Shown here piece after piece: positions 22,803-36,800 of a DNA stretch of 64,000 bases. The stretch lies in NCBI RefSeq assembly GCF_041260155.1, contig NW_027248277.1:8057910-8121909 (forward strand). Direction: 5' to 3'. This DNA comes from Ptychodera flava. Lineage: Eukaryota; Hemichordata; Enteropneusta; Ptychoderidae. The notes under the pieces were generated by a model, which had not been told where the DNA came from, ran no database searches, and was given only the letters and a program-made list of their open reading frames with translations. Numbering within the stretch: the first letter of the stretch is position 1; each line of letters begins with the position of its first letter. The position numbers were made by a program, and so were the translations under genes.

Positions 22803-25713
22803 GATAGAATTCGCCTCGGGGACAGTCATTCGTACTCACAAAAATTTACATTGATTTCCTGATCTATCACTTGTGACAGCTTATTTTAAATATCTTAGAG
22901 TAAAAGATTCACCGTCTTACTTCTTTGAATTAAAAATTTAACCTTTTTGCATAGAGTTCACCTTAGGCATTGTGGCCATTTTTTATTTCAAATATCGGTA
23001 ATATGTGTCAGGCAGTTTGTTTCTCCAGTAATTAACTTTTTACAGTGAAACGGGATAGTTATTATTGCTATTGTAAAAGAATTCTTGAAAGTGGGTTAAG
23101 GAAAGATTGAGTAAAAGTTTAAGTTTTTTTCAGTTTATAGGTTGCTCATGTTACGATGTTACATATTACAGTTCTGTACCATTTAGAAAACTTTATTTTA
23201 GTAAATATCTATAGGCTTTTGTTTTTTAAATTTTGCAGAGACTTAAATATCGTCTTACAAATCATGGGCATCTATGAATGAAGAACAAAATTCCTTTAAC
23301 TTTAATGATATTTTGCCAGAAAATCTATTTTAAAGTAAAGACAATTTCAAAGTGGATATGTGATTTGAGTGACGAGTTACATATAATTACCAGAATGGAT
23401 ATTATTGCAAGTAGAATCCATATAAATCATTAAAACATGATTTGTGTTTATAAATTTTACTGTTGTTCCATGCTTTCCGTGTGAAAATGTTTCGGCAGCT
23501 CCTGACCTGCCTACTAGACATGCAGACATGCAGTAAAGGGCTCATAAGCATGTTATAACGGCAAATGATTGACACCCTGCATATTGTCTTGTCCCACCAG
23601 CTTTACTGTCGCAGGAGACAATCAATACACAACAATTACACTGCATTGTTATCATAATGTATGTACTTATTTACTCTGATTTTTTTTGTAATTTAAGAGG
23701 TTTTTAATCACTCTCCGGACAAGACAAAAATGAAAAGTCCATTAAAGTTTATTACAAAAGCAATTTGAAAGAAAACATTCAGCGATACTTTTTCGCAGAC
23801 CTCAAAGTAATGATTTTTCATCGATAGAATTTACAAGCAACTATTTTAGTTCATAACGCTAGGTTGCACAATCAGTAAAGGTGACTTGCATACATGTCTT
23901 AACATGAAGCTTATATTGAGGAGCAAAATTTTGGTTTTTCAAATTAAATTGTCCTCTAACATTAAAGGATATTTCATGTTACTGTTTTAAATATAAAAGT
24001 TAAAAAGAATGAGCAAACTTCTGGATAGATTCTGCTTCATATGAGTACAGGAACAATTAGCGAGCAAGGGAGCACAATTGATTCCAATTGGTATTCATGT
24101 ACATTGTTGGAGAATTTGTCCTCCAAATCCAACAAATATGTTGTCGATGAGGAAGTCAAGCATACTGATGATGGTTTTCTCTGTAAGAAATGTCTTGGCA
24201 CCAGTATCACTTTAACAAAGTATGTAGCATTGTAACCTGAGACGACATACTTTAATGATCTGAACCGTTTTTGTAGACAAGCCCTTGATTGATGTTTTTC
24301 AAGCATTGTTCCAATTTATCTTGTCATGTTGTGTACTGAGTAGAAAAATCTAATGTTTTATAGATTTTATCTTTAAAAGTTATCTTGATTTTTAATTGCC
24401 AAAGAGTTCCTTGGAAATTTTTAAAATCAACATTTGATTTATTGATAGATGTTTTTAAGTGTCTCAGAATCAGTGATTTCAGTCAGTAGATAGTGTGTAA
24501 CGAAAATGTGCTGAAATGGTGTTCATCTACTTTATACACGATTACATTTTTCACAGTCATTAAAAGCTCTCGCTGATGTATCCTAACTTACCGTAAACAC
24601 AGAAGAGATATTAAGATTGCTACCGTAACGTTATGCACAGATTCGGTTTATGACTGTAGCAAACATAATTGAAACTAATTTGGGATAATTGGATCGTCAT
24701 ATTTTTCAAATTTCTCAAAAGTGTTAGGTTCCCTATAGCTGAATATTCCAATATTACAAATTACTCATAAAAACAAGTGTAAGCTTACAACTTACAAAGA
24801 AAATCAAAAACAGATGGGCTTTCATTTACGGATGAAACCGACATCACTTCACCAGCAAATTATCCAAAATTAATTCGAATCGTGTTAGTAATATAAATGT
24901 AATAAAAATGTATGTTTTACTTACTCCTTTCGAAGCTTTTATCATACCAAATGTTGGTATTAAGGTAGAATGCTCCTCGGCCTTTGTTCTTTGAAAACCG
25001 AAAGTCATTTTGTCCATAGCGTGAACACAGAAGTAGCATCCATTTTGAATTGTCTTAAACCGATAAATGCAATCTGCATGGTGACCCCTGATTTTTATTC
25101 TGATTTGGTAAGGGAATAGTTTTGTAAGGAAAAAGTTTGAGCAAAAGTTTAAGTCTTTCACTTTCGAGGCGTGTACTACCTTAATGCAATGCTTAAGGAT
25201 TCGATGCGTGTGAGGTTGCATATGATATTGCTCATGTTTGCAATGATAGGACATTTTGAGCAGATGATATTAAGGTAATAAAAGATTTGTCATATACCTA
25301 TGGTCAAAAAGCTAAAAACTGAAAGAGAAAATTGATGGTTAACCACATTTTCGGTTATACTTTTATTCCGCCATGCGTATAACATGAAACTTGATTTAAA
25401 CAGGCGTCATTCACTGAAAATACAATATCTGTACTGCAATGAACACAACGTTTTACAGGTCTTCCACATCTCAACGAACATCACAATAAAAGATAACCGG
25501 ACAAAAAACACCTCGCAGGGCCCAGGGACGAACTATGTATAGTTCCTTATTGTATTATAATCTCTATCCATCTACACTTTCCTTTTTAAAAACCCTCCCA
25601 ATTTTGATCTTCGTGCAGAGTACAGGTAGACGGGCATTTGTTTTGTTTTGTTGACTGCTAGTATAACAGGTGTCACACGCGACGTCACATGGTCACGCCA
25701 TGTACTCACTGCC
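22803..25713. other. Intergenic, no gene recognised
   Basis: 3' flank of the TRPC-like gene. Overlapping short frames near 24037-24306 on both strands have no recognisable motif and I do not call them. Confidence 0.45.
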
Positions 25714-25855
25714 TGTTTGGAAGAGACTAGTTTTTCCGTGACACAAATAACAAAAAAGTTCAATAGAACTACAGATTCGACACATGTTTGGAAGAGACTA
25801 GTTTTTCCGTGACACAAATAACAAAAAAGTTCAATAGAACTACAGATTCGACACA
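25714..25855. repeat. Perfect 71-bp tandem duplication
   Basis: The 71 bp starting TGTTTGGAAGAGACTAG and ending CGACACA occurs twice head to tail (25714-25784 and 25785-25855) with no difference seen. The repeated minus-strand reading across it is a consequence of the duplication. Confidence 0.85.
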
Positions 25856-26732
25856 CTATTACTGCGTCGTATTTTGAATACTGTATATTGAATAGAGCTC
25901 CCATCCATGGTATTTCCCATAAAATCTGGAATATAACAAAATGTTTGCACTATGTTACAGTATAAATAATGTAGCGAAGATGTTGAAAGTTTGATTTTAA
26001 TTGCTTTCAAAATTAATGATCATTAGGCTGGACAAAAAATTGTGCTGTTCCGATAACCCGACCTACCCTATTTTTTACTTGCCGACCCTAAACTTTTTAG
26101 AGCTACGTAAACACGAAAGTAAATAAAAAGAAACAAAAACCCAAAAATCAAACGCTCTATACTTGGCATTTGATTTTTGCTTGAATGAGGATGTCTTTTA
26201 TGTGTTTTTTTCCCTTTTGTATTATGTACATTTTTCTGGAAATGTTGAGGCCAGTGTTTGACGGCCCTGAACCCCTGAAAAATGCATATTTAAAGATATA
26301 AAATATTTTGGAAAAAAATGTTGCTGACCTACCTACCCTATTTTTGAAAACCATGTTATCGGAACTCATCTTGATTACAAACTTTGCCGATTTCATCAGT
26401 ACGTCGTTGTGAAAGTCGGATACGCACGTCTGAGTCACTTACAGTCAGTTTCACTTCTTTCCTGCCACAAACAGACAAACAGAAAGACAGACAGCCTGAT
26501 AGAGAAAATCAGGTAAGTGAGGAAATGGCACTGACACCGATGTTCACGACAAAAACACATAATTTTCACCTCAAATTTTCCTCAAGCAAACATCCAATCA
26601 TTCCTTTCAAAACAAAGAATAACAATCGGGGTCGCAGTGCAAAGTGTGGTACTCAGTTGAGAAACGAATGAGGAAAGATTTCCTGATTCATAAAATTCAA
26701 AATGGCTACCTTCCCCGTGTTAATCCATGAAG

Positions 26733-28378
26733 AACCAGATATGAACTGAATATGCTCACGTGTTTTACAACAGGTTTATTAATAGTAGTGCCCTTCACAG
26801 AAGAATGAGATATATGTTATCACTATATGTAGCAGGTTTTTTCAACTTCGCACAGTACTCTCAGAGTTTAATCACTAAATACAAAACTTTATTTAATATG
26901 CAAATGAGCTGTTTATTAACTTGACACTGCTCAATGCTTTATGGGAAAATTTGATATCCATCAGATCAATATTTGTAGCAGGTTTTATTTAATTTAATGA
27001 TGTAATTTTGTCACTCATTATAAAGTTCATTAAATATGCAAATAAACCCTAGATTAACTTGACACTGTTCAATGATTCATAGCACAATTAAATATATATG
27101 TATATTAAATCAATATCTGTAGCACGTTTCACAAAATTTTGGTGCCGAAATTTCAGAGTTACATACCTCATTACAAAGTTTATTAAATATGCAAATGTAC
27201 CCTTAATTAACTTTACACTACTCAATGCTTTACAACACAGTTAGATATCTGTCATATCAGTATGTGCGGCAGTTTTCATCACATTTGATGCAGTTATTTC
27301 GGACTTATATGACTAATTATAAGACTTCATGAAATATGCAAATGAGCTAATTATTAACTTGACACTGCTCAATGCTTCTCAGTACAATTGGATATTTATC
27401 AGATCAACATCTGTAGCAAGTTTCATCAAATTTAACGCTGTAATTTTGGAGTAATATCACTAATTTCAAAGTTAATTAAATATGCAAATAAATCCTTAAT
27501 TAACTTCACACAAGTATATGCTCTACACCACAATTAGATATCTGTCGGATCAGTATCTGCAGCAGATTTCATCACATTTGGTGCAGTTATTTTGGAGTTA
27601 TATCACTAATTACAAAACTTCATAAAATATGCAAATGACCTATTAGTTAACTTGACACTGCCAAATGCTTCTCAGTACAATTAGATATTTATCAAAACAA
27701 TATCTGTACCCAATTTCACTGACTTGGGTGCCGTAATTTCAGAGTTATATACATGATTACAAAGTTCATTAAATATGCAAATGAACCCTAAATTAATTTC
27801 ACACTACTAAATGCTTTACACTACAGTTAGATATCAATCGGATCAGTATCTGCAGCAGATTTCATGACATTTGGTGAAGTTATATCGGAGTTATATGACT
27901 CATTACAAACCTTCATAAATATGCAAATGAGCTATTTATTAACTTGACACTGCCTAATGCTTCTAAGTATAAATAGATATATATCAGATCAATATTTGTT
28001 GCAAGTATCATCAAGTTTGGTGCAGGAATTTTAGAGTTATCTCACTAGTAACAAAAGTTCATTAAATATGCACATACGAAGATAATTGACATGACACTCA
28101 CAGTATCATCATAATGTTCTTAGATTGTCATCTGTGAAAAGTTTTTTGAAATTTTGTGCTGTATTTCTTGATATATGTCTACACTGTCATTACCGTCTCC
28201 ATAGGGAAACCATTGTACGGAAAAAAAACGATATTGCATAACTTCATTAATATGCCAGCCACACTAACCAAAATCTAATCAGTTCTTGCAAGTAGCATAT
28301 GGTACCTGTGTACCAAATCTGACTTGAATCCGTTCAGGCGTTTTTAAGTTATCGTATAAACAGACAGACAGACAGACA

Positions 28379-28412
<34 letters not shown>

Positions 28413-28466
28413 CAGACAGACAGACATCGCTATGACATTAGCCCACGTGTTTACACACTTGAGCTA
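26733..28466. repeat. Block A: ~147-bp tandem array with octamer motif
   Basis: Starts ACCAGATATGAACTGA. It carries units with AATATGCAAAT, AACTTGACACTG, CAATTAGATAT and AGCANNTTTCATCA in fixed order. Exact ATGCAAAT occurs at 26898, 27036, 27189, 27335, 27482, 27629, 27775 and 27921, and as ATGCACAT at 28068; spacings are 138-153, mostly 146-147. It ends with GACA and CA microsatellites and CATCGCTATGACATTAGCCC then an ACACNTGAGCTA end. Confidence 0.85.
28370..28428. repeat. (GACA)n(CA)n(GACA)n microsatellite
   Basis: Lies after TTTTTAAGTTATCGTATAAA at the 3' part of block A; the homologous position in block B (30050-30105) carries a shorter, interrupted CA/GACA tract. Confidence 0.9.
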
Positions 28467-28568
28467 AAAATGGAAAGTGTAGACTTTTAAAAAACTCAAA
28501 CCGTATTTTTTTCATTTGATTAGATTTATTTAGCACTTTCAAAAAACATATAATACAAGCAAGATAAA

Positions 28569-30143
28569 ACCAGATATGAACTGAGTATGCTCACGTGTTT
28601 TACAACAGGTTCATTAATAGTAGTGCGCTTCACAGAACAATAAGATATATGTTATCACTAATGAGGCAGGTTTTTTCAATATCGCACAGTACTCTCAGAT
28701 ATTAATCACTAATTACAAAACATTATTTAATATGCAAATGAGCTGTTAATTAACTTGACACTGTTCAATGCTTCATGGGACAATTAGATATCCATCAGAT
28801 CAACATTTGTAGCACGTTTTATTTAATGCAGTATTTTTAGAGTAATGTCACTAATTATATACATGATTACAAAGTTCATTAAATATGCAAATAATCCCTA
28901 TATTAACTTGACACTGTTCAATGATTCATAGCACAATTAAATATTTATCAAATCAATATCTGTAGCACGTTTCACAAAATTTGGTGCCGTAATTTCAGAG
29001 TTACCAGTATATACCTAATTAAAAAGTTTATTAAATATGCAAATGAACCCTTAATTAACTTTATACTACTAAATGCTTTACAACACAGTTAGATATTGTC
29101 AGATCAGTGTATGCAGCAGTTTTCATCACATTTGTTGCAGTATTTCGAAGTTATATGACTACTTATGAAACTTCATGAAATATGCAAATGAGCTAATTAT
29201 TAACTTGACACTGTTCAATGCTTCTCAGTACAATTGGATATTTATCAGATCAACATCTGTAGCAAGTTTCATCAAATTTAACGCTGTAATTTTGGAGTAA
29301 TATCACTAATTACAAAGTTAATTAAATAGCAAATAAACCCTTAATTAACTTCACACAAGTAAATGCTCTACACCACAATTAGATATCTGTCGGATCAGCA
29401 TCTGCAGCAGATTTCATAACATTTGGTGCAGTTATTTTGGAGTTATATCACTAATTACAAAACTTCATAAAATATGCAAATGACCTATTTGTTAACTTGA
29501 CACTGCCAAATGCTTCTCAGTACAATTAGATATTTATCAAAACAATATCTGTACCCAATTTCACTGACTTGGGTGCCGTAATTTCAGAGTTATATACCTA
29601 ATTACAAAGTTCATTAAATATGCAAATGAACCCTTAATTAATTTAACACTACTGAATACTTTACACTACAGTTAGATATCAGTCGGATCAGTATCTGCAG
29701 CAGATTTCATGACATTTGGTGAAGTTATATCGAAGTTATATGACTAATTACAAAACTTCATAAAATATGCAAATGACCTATTTATTAACTTGACACTGTC
29801 CAATGCTTCAAAGTATAATTAGATATATATCAGATCAATATTTGTTGCAAGTATCATCAAGTTTGGTGCAGGAATTTCAGAGTTATCTCACTAATAACAA
29901 AAGTTCATTAAATATGCAAATGAGAAGGCAATTGACATGACACTCACAGTATCATCATAATGTTCTGAGATTGTCATCTATGAAAAGTTTCATGAAATTT
30001 TGTGCAGTATTTCTTGATATATGTCTACATATATCAAGATATATGTCTACATACACACTAACACACACACAAACACACACACGGACAGACAGACAGACAG
30101 ACATCGCTATGACAATAGCCCACGTGTTTACACACGTGAGCTA
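28569..30143. repeat. Block B: second copy of the octamer-bearing array
   Basis: Repeats block A from ACCAGATATGAACTGA to ACACGTGAGCTA in the same order, with unit-by-unit similarity greater between matching units of A and B than between neighbours. This shows that a whole block of ~1.6 kb was duplicated in tandem. Exact ATGCAAAT at 28732, 28885, 29037, 29182, 29474, 29620, 29767 and 29914; the site expected near 29329 is lost by a one-base deletion. Confidence 0.85.
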
Positions 30144-31599
30144 GTCAGAGGTATGACGTCACAAAATTCGCTGGTATCGACAAAGCTATAATATAATAGT
30201 ATCTAAACTTTTCTGTTGACTCAACAATAACAGAGGGAGTTAACTCGAATACCAATGGTTGAAATTCACTGCTATTATCTGATTATGTATTTGGGTCACA
30301 AATATTGAAATTACAATTGAAGGGCCTAATTAAAGGTAGAGGTAAAATAGACAAAGATTATCGAGAGTTTCAAATAGCCATGACAGATATCGTACATGCT
30401 GTTGTTCTATCATATGGCACTTTCGTATCCCAAAACGCGGTTTGTATTTCAAATTTCGACTTCATCGTCGGAATTTTTCACAGATTTCGCTTTATTTCTG
30501 TTCTCGCTAACAACTTGATTGAGCATACGCTTCCTAACATCAATAGGTATTTCCACTGTGAATAATAAACTTTGGTAACCAATATAAATGATGTCGGTTG
30601 GCGGAAATCGACGGCCAAAATTTATGTTCCTTTTAATTTTCTTTTTGATGGTGTGTAGTAAACTACTTTTAGGCTAATATGTTTTAATTGCAGTTCGAAT
30701 TTTGACACGTACGCCTGGGTGCGAATTTCTGGTTTACTAGAAAGGTATGTTTACAATCTTCAACGATAGGTATTAGACAACGAAAGGAAGTGTGACATTT
30801 TAGTTTATTCTTCACTCTTTGAAAAGCGTTGTGTTGTCCTGATATTTTAACATACGAAATGCACACATGGACTGTAGAGTTTTGTAACAGTTTATTTGAA
30901 TACGTCAAAGTATGACTCAATTTTTGTCGTGCAGATCTACATTAAAGAACAATGAATGCCGTTTCACCGAGCGCATTGAGGTCAAAGGTCGAAAAGTATT
31001 CTGATATGGGGAAAGTGTAAATGTCTCTATAAATGCAAGTGAAGATAAGCTTATCGTTCCATATTCGTACGTCTGAACCAAAGGTGACCCAGGACCCAAA
31101 TAAGGGCATACCAGGTTCAATTTATGTACGTAACATTTTAAATTAAGTACATTTCTGAGAATTATCAATATTTACAATGTTGGTGAAGGAAAATTTGATT
31201 TTACAGGGCATTAGTTCGTCAGTGGCCAAAACGTGGAGTCGTCACATCAAAAATTGACACTTTCATTAATCAATCAACCAATCAATCAATCAGTCAATTA
31301 TAGCCAAGTTTACGCAGCGCAAACATCCAAAAACCAATGTTTTGCTCTATGACGTCCAATGGCTAAACACACTGTATTGTTCTGGAGAACATGCGTGCAA
31401 TTTAAATTGTCTTGCTAAAGCTTAAATGTTAGGGGATTCTCTCGTGTTGAGTGGCAGTGTTTATGTCCAGCGTATGAAAATGCTCAGCCACCATGGGTGA
31501 TGGTTTTGTAGGCTGTATATGTCAAACATTACTTGGTGGATGAAAGAAATGTTGGAATGTAGGACTGGAGTAGATCACTGATGTACGCTGGACTCTGGT
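30144..31599. other. Intergenic, no gene recognised
   Basis: Short frames (for example 30305-30565 +, 30917-31168 -) show no family motif. A short (AATC)n run sits at 31263-31300. Confidence 0.4.
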
Positions 31600-32110
31600 A
31601 GTGAACAGCCTTGAAAGTTGACAGCTAAATTTTTGTAGTCAATACTGAGACGAACTGGTAACAAAGGCAATGGAAATGAATGAAATCTTGGCTGATCGGC
31701 GCAAATTTCCTGGTGCGTGTGATTATGCTCGCTGCAGCATTTTTAGTTCGTTGCAAGAGGCCGATCGTGTTACCTGGGAGTCCAGATAGACTTGAATTAC
31801 AATAGTCAAGTTTAGCTGTCGAAGTTGCATGTAGGTTAAGGTTTGGCATGGTTCATAAGTGAGATAGTGTCGTCACAGATTCAATGCGTCTGAGATGGCT
31901 GTAGATTGATTTGCAAGGTTACTTAAATGTGTACAGTCACATGTATTCTACCGTATACGGTAATATTGCGAGCATATGAGACGGGAACGATGGAAGTAGA
32001 ACCAACGTTGACACTGTTTAGTGGAGCAGGTGCACAGTTGAATTTTGAGCGAATCAGGAGGGCTTCTGTTTTATTTTATTTGAGCTAAAATTAACGGTGA
32101 TACTGTAACC
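31600..32110 (-). mobile_element. Non-LTR retrotransposon fragment (late RT/thumb)
   Basis: The minus-strand frame 31849-31625 contains KLDYCNSSLSGLPG and LLQRTKNAAASIITRTRKF. This matches the common LINE (CR1/Jockey group) pattern S.LDYCNSLL.GLP...L..LQ..QNAAARL.TR. Upstream on the same strand, frame-shifted, HLSNLANQSTAISDALNL is the preceding part. Dead fragment with several frame breaks. Confidence 0.7.
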
Positions 32111-33469
32111 ATTAATCTATGATACAACTATTGCTGTCACATTTGGTATATATACACCGGGAAATGCGTTTTTTTCTTTTAAATTGAATTAATTTGATAT
32201 CAAACATGTTTAGTAACTGAAAGGTAGAGTCGGAAGTGATGTCAAATGGAAGTCCCTACCTGTCTGAGGTGAGGTACGGCCTGTTTCGTCACAAGCGACG
32301 CGAGGGCGTTGCAGATTTTACAAACACTCAAAATATGGAAGCAGTTGCCCTTATAGAGTTTATTGATACATTTAAGAGTTTACATTGCATATAAATAAAA
32401 AGTTTGGCAACAAAAGTATGGCAAAACATGCTGGCGGGACATGTGATGACAACAGATGGCGGCAAGCGCAATATTGCGGCAAAGATTGAACAACAGCGCG
32501 GTTCATACATTTAATAGGAAAGCATCGCTCCAATCTGTGCGATTGTAGAAGCTTTGTTGTCGGACCGTGTGGAAGCTCTCTGAGTCGGTGCTACGTTAGT
32601 CTTGCCAGAAGAATATGTGAAGCATTGTGTTCTTTATAAAAAATATAGAGTAATATTTGAGTTTTCATATTATACCAGAGGATATCACTAAGCAACGATT
32701 CAACCCCGGGCTGTACATTCCATGACAATTTTCGTTCTGTTTACGCAATTATTCTTTCGCACATTGACCCTATATTTGTCCAAATTCTATGTCAGCATAT
32801 ACTTTTAAAATTGGCAGGAACTTTTGACAAAATTTAGGATATATGTAGAAATACAGTTTTGAAAATACTCGAGGTTTGGGATATTATAGGAGGAATTATC
32901 TTATAATGTGACCGAGATTAGAGATTGCATGTTCGCTATATGGAATTTTTTGTAACTTTGGCCGTGGTCCAAATCTATGCTTGTAAACCCGTTAGGCCAA
33001 GATGTGTAAATTATTGAATTGTAATTTTTTAAAACTTAGTATAGAGGTGATCTAGTTGATGAACATCAAGAATAGAGACAGGGGGACATAGATCCGTGTT
33101 TGGTTAATTTTTACAAAGAGGTGCTTCATATTTTGGTACTCTGTGCTCGATTTAACTTGTGTCATATTAGAATTTGATTCAGTACAAATGACACTAATGT
33201 TGTTATCACAGAGAGCAGTTAATATAGAGTAATGGACGAGTTATCACACATCACTCTTGGACACTCATCTTTCCCGTTTTAGTTGCGGAATTGACCGTAT
33301 TCCGATTTGTTTGTCAGCCGGAATGGAAAACGGAAGGAAGTTCAAAAATAGCTTGCAGAAACTTATCGTCAGAGAATTTCGTATTTATTTCGACTACATT
33401 TCAAATTCTTGAAAATAGATTGTTGAAAATAAAAATTCAAAAATCCAGTCATATCTCTTTCCCTCAAAC
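32111..33469. other. Intergenic, no gene recognised
   Basis: Nothing with recognisable motifs on either strand. Confidence 0.4.
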
Positions 33470-33878
33470 CATTACTAAAGGTTTTAACTTTGAAGATTGG
33501 AGTATGCAAGACTTTTTGACAATTGTAGCAGAGGGACCATTGGGCGATAAATTGACCTAAATTTACACATTTTAATACTTTTATCCCATACGGCATGTCA
33601 GTTATGGCAAACCACCGTCGTACGCCGACATGATTTGCATTAATCCCATGAAAAACGCTCGGTACTTTATTACACTACTAAAGGTTTGGAATTTGAAGAT
33701 TGGAGAACGCATGAATTTCCGACAATTACAAAACAGTGACGTTGGGTAAATTGACCTCAATTTACACATTTAAATACTCTTATCTTACATGACATCTAAG
33801 TTATGGCTAATAAGCGTTGTACACTGACGTGATTTGCATGCTCCGCTGGTTGAGTCGGCATAAATTCCATGAAAAAGC
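33470..33878. repeat. Direct duplication, ~203-bp unit
   Basis: Both units contain ACTAAAGGTTT, TTTGAAGATTGGAG, GACAATT, AAATTGACCT, TTTACACATTT and ATGATTTGCAT-like blocks in the same order (first from ~33470, second from ~33674). Confidence 0.6.
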
Positions 33879-36800
33879 TTCGTCACTTTTATAATATTAA
33901 CCAATAGTTTGTTAAGTGCGTCCCTACAGTAATGTTGGCCATTTCTACTGGTCGCATAGCTTTCATCACGGTAGTTCCCACACATAAATAGAACAGCTAT
34001 GAGCTTTTTGAAAATACCTGTCTCGAACCTAAGGCACGTTTTCTCTGGTTAGACGCGCATGCGCGTATGACGAAAATATTGGAAGCACATTCTACAACAG
34101 TGGCTGTGACGCGCAACATGTGACACATACTAACAAAGTCCAACGGTTTGATATCGTATGGTACTATGTTGTGAACATCCTTTATTTTGAAGATCCTGTG
34201 AAGTTACGACTCTATCGGTAGGTTGTTTTACGAAAATATTTCATGCCGAACAAGCGTTGAGTAAGATTAGACGAGTAATATCGGTGTACTTGAATGAATT
34301 ATCGCCCACGGCTGCAAATTGTATGAATGTAGCTAAAATTTTAGTTCAGGGTTTGTTGGTTTGTAGCAGGTTTAACGTGCATGTACATTGACAACTTATT
34401 ACTCTGTAGCTAATGTTCTTAGTGATGTTGAATGTAGGTAAAATTTAAACTAACCATCTGCGATAATACCCGCACTATGTAATTATGTCCCGTTCTGCGT
34501 ACATATCTTAATGTCCCGCAGGCATGATGCATGCCAAGTCTCAACGATGCCAGTTTATCAAATACGCGGCTTACCATTTTAGTTCTTACACTGCTCTCTT
34601 CAATTTTAAATGGCGCGCCCATAAGCATGTGCATGCAGTTCATATGGTGATTCTGTAGAGAGACATGGCCATCTCTCTTACAAACTGTTAAATCAAGGTT
34701 ACACCAGAGCAAGACTTGTCTCTACATTCAAACGCTTTTTTGGCAGGTATCGCAAGCTGGTAAATAAATACAGCATCTCTCTTCGACAAATGATCGCTGA
34801 TGGCATCGGTGACATTTGGCCTTAGTTAGTGACCACTACTATCTGACTTATAGATTGATATATGGCGGGTGCCACATGTGGGGCAGGATGCGCGTACTAT
34901 TTTCGAATATACCTGACATCACTTCTTGGTCTTTTGGCCACAGGTCCATATATCTTTCTTTCATGATTTGACTTTGTTTGTGTACCGTCTATTTACTGTC
35001 TGTTCTGTGCTGTTTTGTGTCTATGTTTACAACTATTGTCTTACGAATTCTTACCTAGTGTTATTGGATTATGAATTGGTATGATTGCGATTATTTTTTT
35101 TCCAAGAAGTTAAACGATGTCTGGCGATTATTAAAGAAAGTATTAGGATTTATGATACTTTTCTGACCCGAAACCGTCATGGCCGCTCGCATATTAAGTT
35201 GTACATGTCATCTGCCGTCCAAATGTTTTGAGCCGTCGTTTTTTCGCTAACAAAAGGTTAAGGTGACAATATCATCTGAAAAGATCAGGAGAATGTATAC
35301 AAATGGAGTGGAGCATAACAGCCCCCTGGGACAATGTATCTTATATTTTGTTCATCCGTAACAAAATTGTTGGAAATATTTTTAAGCAGTCTAATTTAAG
35401 TAAAACATCGCTACAAAGACACGCGTCAACGCTAACATTTGATAATAATTTCTCAATATGGAAGCTATATTAATAGGCTTTTCAGAGAAGACAAATTTCA
35501 GAAAAAATAGACACTAAACCCAAAAAATCTGTGGAAGCTATTGGACGAGTATTTTTAGAAATGATTGCCACCAAACAAATGTCTAAAAAGTTAAGCAACC
35601 TATATTTAAGAATTTAATTTTGTTTAAAGCAGAAAATTTTTACATCAGACGAAAAATTTGCTTGTGTAAGTTACGTCATCATTTGAATAAGCTCGGGTAA
35701 GATTATCCTGCGATTAGACCAGTACACTTTAAAGCTGCCCGATATGCGGATTCAGTGTGTAAGAGTTTTGAAGTTTATGTCGTAACATATAGAAAGATTC
35801 TGGAACTGACAACGAATTATGTTGTAGAAATTGAAGTTGTTTAGTGAATATGGAACCAGGGCTAGGCCTAAGGGCCGAGCCACTCATACACAAAGCTGAG
35901 AGTCTGCCTGTGAGCGTGTGGCTGCGTGATTCGCTCTCTCTACAGTTTGTCCTGTCTATGTGAGTGAGTGTCCATTTATTACAGTATCTTGGCCATAAAG
36001 AATACATTAAGATGATATACAATACTTAGATTTTTACCGACATTAGAAAAGACAAAAAAGTCCAAACTATCACAATTGCTCGTGCTTTGCATGCTACAAT
36101 TATTTTGTTTCAAACCACGCCATCAATAAATTGAAATGATAAAAACAACTCAATGTTACAAGTGGTTGAAGTACAATAGAACATGGGGTAGTACGCAGAA
36201 TACCTCCATGAGGAATAAGTTACTCCGGGGGAATTTTTTTAATGTGTAAACGAGTTAGACCATGTTGTCGATACCATGTTGGTAGTTAGTGGCGCCATTA
36301 TTGTTAGAGTCCAAATCGAAAAGAATTGCAGCTTTATTAATAACGTCTAAGGACGTCAATGTATCTTGAGCGTGAAATATTTAATATTAGCGCCAATTAG
36401 TAAGATTATGTCATTCACGTAAGGAAATTGGAAAATTTTCCAACAATTAGGAAAGGTTAACGTTAATCTTACATTATTTGGACAAAATTGAATGTGGCGA
36501 CCCTTCGTTCTCTGTAATCAATACTGTTGCTAACTGATAAGCGGTTTTTTACAAAAAGATCATTTACAATTCTCGTAAGCAAATTTGCATAATTTAAATG
36601 GTTGCAAAATTAGAGAGGCTTCACAATCTTTAGTATCAAGTATCAAGGTAATAGATGTATATTAATTTCAAGATATCTCAGTCTAGTACAGACAATTAGA
36701 CCGATGTGAAGATATACGTACGTAAGTACATATAGACACACATAGATAGATAGACAGACTGATTGATTGATAGACAGACAGAGAGACAGACAGAGAGACA

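Noticed and set aside
24037..24306. Overlapping frames on opposite strands near 24.1 kb
   Set aside because: Neither has recognisable motifs or splice context; likely chance.
26733..30143. Regularly spaced repeats resembling a CRISPR-type array
   Set aside because: Units are ~147 bp and diverged along their length, with no short conserved repeat/unique spacer pattern, in a eukaryotic intergenic region.
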